Positions 5,240 to 13,600 of a stretch of DNA of 23,130 nucleotides are shown here, in pieces. Under the pieces are notes generated by a model that was given only the letters and a program-made list of their open reading frames with translations, was not told the origin of the DNA and did no database searches. The stretch's first letter is position 1. Every line of letters begins with the position of its first letter. The position numbers and the translations under genes were made by a program. The DNA is from JAAFJU01 sp043764895. Its GTDB lineage: Bacteria > Cyanobacteriota > Cyanobacteriia > Leptolyngbyales > Leptolyngbyaceae. The stretch is taken from positions 1-23,130 of the forward strand of contig JAYUJY010000146.1 of assembly GCA_043764895.1 (NCBI GenBank). The letters run 5' to 3'.

Positions 5240-5413
5240 GATCGAAGTCCCGATAGTCCTTTCACCCCGCCATCACCAAGGCTTCGATTGTCAAGATTTC
5301 CCGTAACATTTCTTCAACTTGAACGACAGCAAACTTGGGAAGTTGTTGGCGATCGAGCCAGTGGTAAGCGAGTTGTTTTGCCTGGAAATAGTCTTTGGCT
5401 TTGAAGGAGAGGG

Positions 5414-5442
5414 CGTTCACGGAGTGTCTCGGAAGAGAATCG
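5414..5442. repeat. Small dispersed repeat (copy c)
   Basis: Identical in sequence and position to the element at 488-516 in the sister copy of the gene. It marks the frameshift point. Confidence 0.6.
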
Positions 5443-5524
5443 AACTGACGACGGTAATGCCTAAGGTTCGCGCTTCGTCGGGGGCGATGTAGTTGATGGA
5501 TTGGATTTCGGCGGCGGCGGCGAT

Positions 5525-5548
5525 GACCTACGGTCGGTCGTAGACCAT
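5525..5548. repeat. 24-bp palindromic insertion at a HIP1-like site
   Basis: Copy A reads GCGATCGCATAATTTTG. Copy B has 24 extra bases after GCGAT (GACCTACGGTCGGTCGTAGA then CCAT). The insert with its flank forms an imperfect hairpin (CTACG/CGTAG core, 8 of 10 pairs, GTCGGT loop). Its length keeps the frame, but it carries a TAG stop on the minus strand. Confidence 0.65.
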
Positions 5549-5685
5549 CGTGTAGTTTTGTTGGGAAGCTTCGAGTTCGCCTTGACGATGGAGGATTTCG
5601 GCAAGGCTGGCAAATTCTTCACTGCGCTGATGATGCTCTATCCAACTCATACTTAGTCCTCCAGGGTTTGAATTTCGCGTATGCC

Positions 5686-6003
5686 TCAAGAAGCTTCTAA
5701 AAGTTCATCTATGTCAATCGATGGGTGATTAGGAAGATCGATGACGAGACGCAAGTCTCCACCCATTTCGCGGAGTACATTTCTTAGCATTAAGAGATGC
5801 AAATCGGATTGACGTTCGAGATTCAGAAGATCTTCTTTAGGAAGCTGTAAACGCTCGACCATTTTGTCCTGTGCTAAGGTCCGCGCTACTTTTAAGTCTT
5901 GGCGAAGTTGTTCATCAGCAATGAGTTCAGCCGATCGGGCTTTGATTTTTTGACGGCGATCGAGGGGAAGGTCATTCAGAATTTGTTGAAGGGAAACGGT
6001 CAT
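5686..6003 (-). CDS. HigA-like (XRE-type) antitoxin
   Basis: A 105-aa protein (MTVSLQQILNDLPLDRRQKI) with a long helical N-terminus, SAELIADEQLRQDLKVARTL, then a helix-turn-helix-like segment KMVERLQLPKEDLLNLERQSDLHL and LRNVLREMGGDLRLVIDLP. This is the layout of XRE antitoxins that partner HigB/RelE-type toxins, where the HTH represses the operon. It starts 2 bp after the toxin stop, toxin first as usual for higBA. The pair lies between the two ends of a broken 178-aa gene copy (6415-6640 and 5653-5673), so it appears to be an insertion into that gene. Confidence 0.8.
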   Translation of the reverse strand: MTVSLQQILNDLPLDRRQKIKARSAELIADEQLRQDLKVARTLAQDKMVERLQLPKEDLLNLERQSDLHLLMLRNVLREMGGDLRLVIDLPNHPSIDIDELLEAS

Positions 6004-6005
6004 GG

Positions 6006-6362
6006 CTAGTTCTCCTCTAAGTCTTGAAGATGTTGTTTAAACCGATCGTCTGCTTTTTTGATTAGGGTCTGGTAAAAGCGTTTTTGATTCACTCCGGCTT
6101 TATCGCCTGTGACTAAGAGAATTGCACGGCGTCTTACGTCAAAGGCAAAGGCAAGTCGCCACACGCCATCGTTTACGTCAAATCGTAGCTCTTTCATGTT
6201 TTTGTACTTGGAGCCGTTGAGGGTGTCTACGTTGGGACGACCTAGGGAGGGTCCAAATTGTTCTAGTACTCCAATTCTAGACAAGATTTCATCTTGAACC
6301 TCCTGAGGCAAGACTTGAAATTCGGGGACAAACAGTAGATGAAATTCGACGTTCCAATTCAT
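6006..6362 (-). CDS. HigB/RelE-like toxin (Gp49-like family)
   Basis: ATG 6362 (MNWNVEFHLLFVPEFQVLP) is preferred to a TTG at 6380. The 118-aa product has VQDEILSRIGVLEQFGPSLGRPNVDTL, NMKELRFDVNDGVWRLAFAFD, and RAILLVTGDKAGVNQKRFYQ. These are the conserved blocks of Gp49/RelE-like mRNA interferases, including the KELR and WR basic residues that act on ribosome-bound mRNA. The C-terminal helix FYQTLIKKADDRFKQHLQDL is also typical. It is followed 2 bp later by the XRE antitoxin gene. Confidence 0.85.
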   Translation of the reverse strand: MNWNVEFHLLFVPEFQVLPQEVQDEILSRIGVLEQFGPSLGRPNVDTLNGSKYKNMKELRFDVNDGVWRLAFAFDVRRRAILLVTGDKAGVNQKRFYQTLIKKADDRFKQHLQDLEEN

Positions 6363-6414
6363 AGCCTCTATTGTAGCCAATCTTGTGATTCCAGGATACC
6401 TGCTATCAGATCAC

Positions 6415-6640
6415 CTTCAAGGCACAGACACAAGCGCTAGACTCGGCAGCATCGATCGCATTTCCCCATGCCATTCGGGTTTAGGACGATCGCATCTCCC
6501 AGAGAAGGGCGATCGATTGGCCATGGGATGTGCGATCGTGCGTCTGTGGGTTGTCATGATGACGGCTTAGACAGACGGCGGTGGCTTCTGTGTAGGCGGC
6601 GACGATCGAGGGCTGCGATCGGTAAAACGGGATGACGTGC
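6415..6640 (-). pseudogene. 5' remnant of a second copy of the 178-aa gene
   Basis: Read on the minus strand this aligns with the first half of the 178-aa gene: YTEA.AVCLSRHH, then a gapped part and TRMAWGN. It has deletions (including one between two GATCG motifs near the start), frameshifts and a stop. Its matching 3' end, QTLED-stop, lies at 5653-5673, with the HigBA module between. It shares derived bases with the fragments at 1286-1404 and 2066-2180. Confidence 0.6.
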
Positions 6641-6722
6641 CGACATAAACTCTAATTTCTAGAGTCTCTAAATATAGCGATGCTAAACTGCTTGCTTAAG
6701 TGGTTATTTCCCAATCCCAGTG

Positions 6723-6757
6723 AGTAATCTAAACCCTTTTGGAAAATCTAGATTACT
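6723..6757. repeat. Hairpin downstream of the dynamin-like gene
   Basis: AGTAATCTA (6723-6731) and TAGATTACT (6749-6757) are 9-bp perfect arms with a 17-nt loop. It lies about 45 bp past the stop of the dynamin-like gene and may help end its transcript, but no T-run follows in that direction. Confidence 0.35.
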
Positions 6758-6802
6758 TGCGTTATTTTTATATTCTGTATCAAACTCAGAAAATATCAAG
6801 AC

Positions 6803-9457
6803 CTATACAAATTCTATAGCCCTAATTTTCTGAATGACGCTTTCAAGATTTGTTTTGGTTGATTCTAACAAGCTAAATGACGGTTGAATTGATTCACTCT
6901 GAAGATTTTCTGAGAAACTATCTAACTTTTGTAAATTTTCTTTAGAATTGGCAAAATATTCAGACGACATTTCTGCACTTATTCTTACGATCTCAGAATA
7001 CGCTCTACACAATTCATTGTAATTACATAGGCACAGTCCTAATTCCCTATGGAAATCTTGTCTTTGAGCGAGCCAATTTTTACGAGGTTCAGAGATTAGT
7101 ACATTAACCCACAAATCAATTATGAGCTTTTCATCCAAATGCATGAAACTATTCATATTACCTATTGATTCATTGATTATACTTGAATATTCAGTACGTA
7201 ATCGACTGAGTATGTCCTTCTCGCGCTGTCTAATATTTTTCGGGAAATCAGTTGCCACTTTTTCAAGCCAAGAGCCAATAGGAATACTAACTAAATTAAT
7301 AAAAAGACCAGAAATAACTACAGCACCCCAATTATTAGCAAAATCAATCTTTGAAAGATAAAAGCAGATCACATACAATACAGTGCTTGCGACACAAGTA
7401 CTACCGATGAACGTTCGGATTCTTCGGGAACGCTCTATCTTCATCTCTTCAACATCCAATTTCCATTCCTCAGAGAACTTTATTACGAGATCAGAAATCT
7501 TACAGTTTAAAATCTCTTGCATTTCTTTTAGGGCAGAATCTATATTATCAAATAAATTCTTCTTCGTAGAAGAAATAGCGGATTTCTTGTATATTTCCGA
7601 AGCAGGAATATCAGAAGTCATCAAGGATCTAGTTGCCGATAGTTTTTTGATTTTGAGGTGCAATTCATCGGCCCTAGCTGTCAAATTACTAAGATCTCTG
7701 AACGAATCACTTAAGATCTTCCCATTGCTTGGGAATAAACATTCTTGCGACTCATATTTTATAGCTAATTTCCGAGACTCTGTTAATTCATTAGCTTCCA
7801 AATAATCCATTTGAGAACCAAGTCCAAGCTTTGATATGGCCTCTTTTGCCCCAAGTGAGAATATCCCAGTACGATATACAGCTATAGCATCAAAATAGTT
7901 GTCAAAGTCTTTGCCCAATGCATTAACTGCATCATCAATAATGCCTTTAAAATTCCTTAAAGGAGTCTGGTTTAGAAGATTTTTTTGCAGAGACTCTAGA
8001 TTCTTATTGAGATCATTATAATACTCTATTAGTTTTTCATCTAAATCTCGCACTGCCGATAAGGAATTACCCATGGAGAAAGTTGATGGTAACAAGTCAA
8101 TATTTTCTATCAGTTTATCTTTAGATATGTGTTTGAATTCTAATAATAAAGACTTCAAAATTTCTATATTTTCTAAGGAAGAAAGGCTATCTATGGCGTT
8201 TCTGCTGTCAGAACTCAGTTTCCTTACTTGAGATATTAATCCTGAACTAATTGCTTCTTTAATTTCATTCTGCTTCTCAAGTCCTAATGTTTGTAATTCA
8301 AACTCAAAAGGTTTTTTCTGTCGTGAATTGATCATATCAATCAGATCAGGGAAGTTAAATTCTGAAAATATTTTCTCAGCATTCAAATTCGATCTTATAT
8401 CATTAAGCTCTCGATGTTTCTCATTCCATGATTGCGTTAAATTATTGTTTGCAACTTGAATTTTACCTCTAAATCTATTGATATTTAGATCGGCACCATT
8501 TAAGATCCCAGACAAAAATGTTAATTTATTTTGGAGAAATGTGCAGAAAAAATCCTGGAGTTTTTCTGCACTTAGTCGAAAATACATGATTTTATGACTA
8601 TGTATATTGATCTGTGCGCTAACATTAGATTGATTTGCAAAATTGATAATAGTTTCACGAATTGAATTGAGATTGTAGTTATCTTCATTGTCAATAAGTA
8701 TAAAACTCTCTGGATTAATATCTACAGAGTCTTTAAACAATGATCGGACTCTTTGACCTAACTCATTGAGGAACTCTTGAGCCTTAGCACTATCAAAATT
8801 GTTTTGACTAACCACCATTGTTCTATCTTTTCTAAATTCATCCGCGCGTGTTATTACAAATTTAATTGGAATGAACGGTAATTCTGAAGACTTCTCCTTA
8901 AGTAATGAGATATCCGCACTACCCAGAGCAGAGGTCGAGGAGAAAAAATATACTATCAGATCACACATGGGTAAAAAATCTTGTGCAATGGCATGTACAA
9001 GAATCGGATCACCAGTACCTGGAGTATCTGCAATGACTACATTTTCAAGGAAATCACTTTCTATAAAAGATGATCGAATGGAAACTAAACTCTCTTTGGT
9101 AATGTTTAGAAGTGAATCACGGTTTTTATCATGTGTAATGAGTGTAATTGACTGATCAACGGGATTCAAGGCTACTCTTCTTGAGTTTTTAGAGTTTTTC
9201 TCTAGATTTAGTAGCGAATTAATAGTACTAGATTTGCCAGTTGAAAAATGTCCCATGAAACCAACATACACAAGATTCTTTTCTCTCTCTGTATACTGAG
9301 TTAAAATCAATTTTAGACGTGAAAGTAAATCGCTGTATTTACTTGTCTCGGCATTTCGGTCTAATTCAAGAGACTCCCTGACAATTTTATCCTGCAAGTA
9401 TTCTTCTAACTTCTGAATTCCTGCAAGGATTGATTCACATTGAATATTAGTTGCCAT
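6803..9457 (-). CDS. Bacterial dynamin-like GTPase, 884 aa
   Basis: The N-terminal GTPase domain shows a P-loop GHFSTGKSS (about 69-77), the G3 motif DTPG (144-147) and a G4-type TRAD (203-206). Long helical, coiled-coil-rich segments follow. Two adjacent hydrophobic helices lie at about 683-702 and 711-730, followed by 150 more helical residues. This head-stalk-paddle order is that of bacterial dynamin-like proteins, which bind and remodel membranes in a GTP-dependent way. Some family members protect cells against phage-induced membrane damage, but nothing in the sequence shows which role applies here. The gene is single; no second dynamin or LeoBC-like partner is adjacent. It is clearly more AT-rich than its neighbours and almost free of CGATCG motifs, suggesting horizontal acquisition. 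ATG 9457 has no clear Shine-Dalgarno sequence. Confidence 0.88.
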   Translation of the reverse strand: MATNIQCESILAGIQKLEEYLQDKIVRESLELDRNAETSKYSDLLSRLKLILTQYTEREKNLVYVGFMGHFSTGKSSTINSLLNLEKNSKNSRRVALNPVDQSITLITHDKNRDSLLNITKESLVSIRSSFIESDFLENVVIADTPGTGDPILVHAIAQDFLPMCDLIVYFFSSTSALGSADISLLKEKSSELPFIPIKFVITRADEFRKDRTMVVSQNNFDSAKAQEFLNELGQRVRSLFKDSVDINPESFILIDNEDNYNLNSIRETIINFANQSNVSAQINIHSHKIMYFRLSAEKLQDFFCTFLQNKLTFLSGILNGADLNINRFRGKIQVANNNLTQSWNEKHRELNDIRSNLNAEKIFSEFNFPDLIDMINSRQKKPFEFELQTLGLEKQNEIKEAISSGLISQVRKLSSDSRNAIDSLSSLENIEILKSLLLEFKHISKDKLIENIDLLPSTFSMGNSLSAVRDLDEKLIEYYNDLNKNLESLQKNLLNQTPLRNFKGIIDDAVNALGKDFDNYFDAIAVYRTGIFSLGAKEAISKLGLGSQMDYLEANELTESRKLAIKYESQECLFPSNGKILSDSFRDLSNLTARADELHLKIKKLSATRSLMTSDIPASEIYKKSAISSTKKNLFDNIDSALKEMQEILNCKISDLVIKFSEEWKLDVEEMKIERSRRIRTFIGSTCVASTVLYVICFYLSKIDFANNWGAVVISGLFINLVSIPIGSWLEKVATDFPKNIRQREKDILSRLRTEYSSIINESIGNMNSFMHLDEKLIIDLWVNVLISEPRKNWLAQRQDFHRELGLCLCNYNELCRAYSEIVRISAEMSSEYFANSKENLQKLDSFSENLQSESIQPSFSLLESTKTNLESVIQKIRAIEFV

Positions 9458-9667
9458 AAATTTGGATGTATGTATTTATACACGAACATTATGGCATATT
9501 CAAAGGAAAGTAACTCCTAATCTACATGGTCTACGAAATTTCATCTTAATAATGTTGAGTATCAGGTATTCAAAGTGACTTTAACTATAGAATACATCTA
9601 TTACCAATTATGCAAATGATTTTGATGTAGTCGATCTCTGAGGACGACGTTGGTGCCCGATCGTCCC

Positions 9668-10522
9668 TCAAGCATCAGACGAAGGATCGATCGTATCAGG
9701 ATTTTTTAGCGATTTTTTCTCATCTGAGGCGAGACGACGTTCCACCTTTCTCACATCTTCTGCCACAGGTAACGACTCAGGACGAATTCCGCGTGTCAGC
9801 AACGTATCCCGAACCGCTTGATTGTTCGTAATGTGTTCATCAGAAATCGCGCGTTCAGTCCCGAGATTATTTTCCCTCGTATTAAAAATTGTAATCTCCG
9901 TCGCAAAATCTTTCGCCTTCAAAATGATCGTCGGGGCAAAATCTGCCAAGGGACGATTATCAGGGACTTTCCACTGAGCCTTCATCGCCTGAGTCGTTTT
10001 CCCGAAAAGTGCTTGGTCGCCCTTGCTCCGAATTAACGCAAAATCTTGATTGCCACCTGTTTGCTCATAAATCACCTGAGACAATTCCTTCTCTGTCGCC
10101 GTTAATTTCTTCCGCGCCGAAACCCTCTCAGCTTCTAACAGCCGTTGTTCAATCAGCTCTGCCCGCCGCGTCTGCATCGCAAAATAAGTCTGGGCAAACG
10201 CAATTTCCTGCTTTCTCGGATCTCCGTTTTGGGCGATCAGATAGCAGGCGTAGCGAGTGAGCATAATGTCATCGACCTGACGCTGGCCCCCAGAGCCAAG
10301 ACCGACCATTTTGTTGACGTCAACAAAATGGTCGGAAATCATGTGGTTAGAGACTTCACAAGCCGTTTTTGCCTTTGTAATTACTGCCGTAAAGTTACGC
10401 CATTCTGAATAGCCCAGAAGATGCTGAATGTCGCGAGCGAGCCAATATTCGATGCCATTCTCGGTTTGTTGGGCATGGGCTTCAAAGGTCTCAGTTAAGG
10501 TGTGAATGGTGTCGCTTTGCAT
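9668..10522 (-). CDS. dinD: DinD-like DNA-damage-inducible protein (BRO N-terminal domain)
   Basis: The 284-aa protein has the DinD order: NGIEYWLARDIQHLLGYSEWRNF (BRO-N-like) near residues 22-44, AKTACEVSNH, DHFVDVNKMVGLGSG, then the diagnostic LTRYACYLIAQNGDPRK and QTYFAMQTRR. The C-terminal half is helical, with a basic/acidic tail. E. coli DinD is 274 aa and inhibits RecA filament activity; by analogy this protein may modulate recombination or be SOS-linked, but I see no clear LexA operator upstream. The gene starts 40 bp below the metH hairpin and could receive readthrough from metH, because that hairpin lacks a T-run. The coding sequence contains a perfect 34-bp palindrome (10302-10335). 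Confidence 0.85.
   Translation of the reverse strand: MQSDTIHTLTETFEAHAQQTENGIEYWLARDIQHLLGYSEWRNFTAVITKAKTACEVSNHMISDHFVDVNKMVGLGSGGQRQVDDIMLTRYACYLIAQNGDPRKQEIAFAQTYFAMQTRRAELIEQRLLEAERVSARKKLTATEKELSQVIYEQTGGNQDFALIRSKGDQALFGKTTQAMKAQWKVPDNRPLADFAPTIILKAKDFATEITIFNTRENNLGTERAISDEHITNNQAVRDTLLTRGIRPESLPVAEDVRKVERRLASDEKKSLKNPDTIDPSSDA
10302..10335. repeat. Perfect 34-bp palindrome within dinD
   Basis: Arms CCGACCATTTTGTTG and CAACAAAATGGTCGG flank the centre ACGT, with no mismatch. It encodes DHFVDVNKMVG of the protein without changing its length relative to E. coli DinD, so it is not an insertion. It could form a cruciform or an RNA hairpin. Confidence 0.9.
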
Positions 10523-10561
10523 TTATATTCACTGCAAGTAGATTTCTGATTTTTTGACAAT

Positions 10562-10598
10562 GCACTGTGGCAACCATCACGGACGATCGCCACAGTGC
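10562..10598 (-). terminator. Hairpin below metH
   Basis: GCACTGTGGC (10562-10571) and GCCACAGTGC (10589-10598) form a perfect 10-bp stem with a 17-nt loop, 9 bases past the metH stop. In the metH direction it is followed by ATTGTCAAAAAATC, so there is no T-run and termination may be incomplete. The identical hairpin with a T-run is at 4871-4906. Confidence 0.55.
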
Positions 10599-10606
10599 CT
10601 CAATCC

Positions 10607-13600
10607 CTACGCACTAAAGTACTTCGCCGCTGGGTGATAAATTGCGAACGCCGTTGTGGATTGTTCGGGGTAGAGTTGTTCGCTCTCATCGATCGTCATT
10701 CCAATGCGATCGACCCCCAACAAAGCCAATTGCGGCACCTGATCCATCACCGTCGGACAAGCGGGATAACCAAAGCTATAGCGTGAACCTTGATAACGTT
10801 GCGCCAACATATCGCGAATATTATCGGGTTCGAGATCGCCGTAGCCTAGCTCTTTGCGCATTCTGGCGTGGGACCATTCGGCTAAGGCTTCGGCAAGTTG
10901 CACCGCCATCCCGTGGAAGTAGAGATAGTCGGTGTAGCTGTTTGATTTGTAGAGTTCCTGCGCTTTTTGGGAGGCGACTTCGCCCATGGTTACGGCTTGC
11001 ATGGGTAGTACGTCGAATACGTCCTGTTCGATCGGACGAATGAAATCCGACAGGCAAAGGCGACGCATGGACTTCTGGCGGGGGAAGGTCCAGGTGACGA
11101 AGGGTTTTGCGGTTTTGGGGGTTAAGCCTTGTTCAATGACGCTGGGTTCGTAGACGTGGATGGAGTTTCCTTCGGCGGCACAGGGGAAGTAGCCGTAGAC
11201 CAGCGTTGGGTCGAGCCATTCCTCATCGCGGAGTTTTTGTTTCCAGGTGGCGAGGACGGGATGGACTTTTTCGGCGAGGAAGGCGTCGTATTCTTCGCGG
11301 GTTTGGTCTTTGGGTTTGCGGAATTGCCATTGGCCTGCGATCAACGCTTGCAAGTCCATATGCCAGAAGAGATCTTCGAGATCTAAGTCGGCGGCGCGGA
11401 TGACTTGAGTTCCCCAGAATGGCGGGGTCGGGCGCGGTACGTCAATGTCTACGGCTTCCGATCGCACCAAATCAATCACGTCGGGTTTGTCCGATTTTTC
11501 AACAGGCGGACCGTTGAGTTCGAGTTCCGCTTGTTCGATCGCTTTTTTGCCCTTTTGGTTGAACTGCGCGAAGTCTCCGATGAAGCCTTCGGTGTCTACC
11601 CACGCCTCGGCTTTTTTCGCAGGCATATAGTTGTCCATGAAGATGAGATCCGCGAACGCATCTTTGCCGTAGATCACTTGACCGTTGTACGCATCTTGGC
11701 AATCGGCGTAGACGAATTTGGGCGTAAGGGCCGCGCCGCCGAGGATGACGGGGACGCTGATACCCCGATCGTTGAATACATTCAGGTTCTCTTTCATGAA
11801 TGCTGTGGACTTCACGAGCAAACCACTCATGGCAATGCAATCGGGTTTGTGCTCTTCGTAGGCATCAACGATCGCATCAACGGATTGTTTAATGCCAAGA
11901 TTAATGACTTTGTAGCCGTTGTTGGTGAGGATAATGTCAACGAGATTTTTACCAATATCGTGAACATCGCCTCTCACGGTTGCGATTAGGAATTTGCCCT
12001 TACCGGAATCGTCTTGACCTTCGACTTTTTCCATGAGTGGTTCAAGGAATGCAACGGCGTACTTCATGGTTTCAGCAGACTGAAGCACAAACGGCAGTTG
12101 CATTTGACCCGAACCAAACAACACGCCGACCACTTTCATGCCGTCCAACAAGAATGTATTGATAATTGCTAGCGGTTCATGACCTGCTTCTAACCCGACT
12201 TTCAATGCGTCTTCTAAACCAATCCGTTCTCCGTCGATAATGTGTTGCTTTAAGCGTTCTTCGATCGGTAAATCTGCCAACGTCGCACCCGATCGCGCAT
12301 CTTTCGCCGTGACACCTGCAAAGAGCTTCGTGAGAGCTGTCAATGGGTCATAGATACAAATCCCATCAGCATCAAATTCGCGCCGATCGTAAATCAAATC
12401 CAAGCACACTTTTTGTTGCTCTTCAGTGATTTTAGAAATCGGCAAAATCTTCGCGGCTGAGACGATCGAACCATCCATTCCTACTTTCGTTGCTTCGTGC
12501 AGGAAGATAGAGTTTAAGGTAATCCGGGTCGCAGGACTGAGACCAAAGGATACGTTCGACACACCCAACATGAAATGTACGCCGGGAAGGGCTTCGCGAA
12601 TCATCCGAATGGAATCTATGGTTGCTTTAGCATTTTTGCGATCTTCTTCAATTCCGGTCGAAATCGGCAGCGCCAAAGTGTCATAGAAAATCTCATGCGC
12701 CGGAAGCCCAAACTCTAAAGCATGACGGTACGCACGTTGGGCGATGGCAAACTTTTGGTCAGCCGTTCGGGCCATTCCATCTTCATCAATGCAACCAATC
12801 ACAACCCCCGCGCCGTACTCTTTTGCAAGTTCTAGTACTTTCAGGAATCTCTCATCGCCGTCTTCATAGTTAGTCGAGTTTAGAATGCATTTCCCCCCCG
12901 CAACTTTAAGCCCAGCTTCCATTTTGGTCCACTCAGTGGAATCCAACATCAATGGCAATGTGGTATTTGTCACCAGCCGAGACACGAGTTCCTTCATGTC
13001 ACGTTCACCATCGCGCCCGACATAATCCACATTCACATCCAAAATGTGCGCGCCTTCTTTGACCTGCGACTTCGCGATCGCCACCAGCCCATCCCAATCA
13101 TCTTCCGCCAACAAATCCCGAACCTTCTTCGAGCCACTCGCATTCAACCGTTCGCCCACAATCAAGAACGAGTTTTCCTGTTCATAGGGTTGCGCCGAAT
13201 AAATAGATGCCGCTGAAGGCACATAGTTCATCGCGGGACGGACTGCATTGGCCGCATCCCCACCTGCAAGCAGAGACGGACGGATCGATCGTGCCTTCGG
13301 GGTCATCTCCGCCGCGAGTTCGGCCAATGCCTTGATGTGCGACGGACGGGTGCCACAACAGCCGCCGATCACCTGCACGCCCATGTCTTCAATGAATCGG
13401 TGCAGCGCCATGCGCATTTCCATCGGTGTCAGCTTGTAATGCGCGTGACCGCCAATGTTTTCGGGCAACCCGGCGTTGGGAATACAAGACACCACAAAGG
13501 GCGCATTTTCGGTCAAATACTTGATATGTTCCGCCATGCGATCGGGACCCGTCGCACAGTTCAGCCCGAGAATATCGATCGGGAACGGTTCCAAAATTGA

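Larger units (their letters stand above)
5262..5650 (-). pseudogene. Second, doubly broken copy (B) of the split small gene
   Basis: This copy aligns with 336-700 nearly base for base. From ATG 5650 it reads MSWIEHHQRSEEFASLAEIL, then meets an in-frame TAG inside a 24-bp insertion (5525-5548). Beyond that it continues through DEARTLGITVVSS to the small dispersed repeat (5414-5442), where the frame shifts, and ends as ...LTIEALVMAG-stop at 5262. This copy preserves the ancestral RTLGIT reading that copy A has lost, showing that the gene was once continuous. Just upstream are the last codons of the 178-aa gene (5653-5673) and just downstream is metH scar 3, so a whole block was duplicated. Confidence 0.7.

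Noticed and set aside
7383..7805. Plus-strand frame of about 140 codons within the dynamin-like gene
   Set aside because: It is antisense to a clear coding region and its translation has no recognisable protein pattern.
9458..9667. Promoter for the dynamin-like gene
   Set aside because: The region is very AT-rich and offers many -10-like hexamers; no pair with correct spacing stands out.
187..10598. Integron-like cassette array
   Set aside because: The repeated boundary is coding sequence of metH with conserved stop, not an attC-type imperfect palindrome, spacing is irregular and no integron integrase is present.
11405..11989. Long plus-strand open frames within metH
   Set aside because: These are antisense shadows of a strongly coding GC-balanced gene; they show no family motifs and no start signals.
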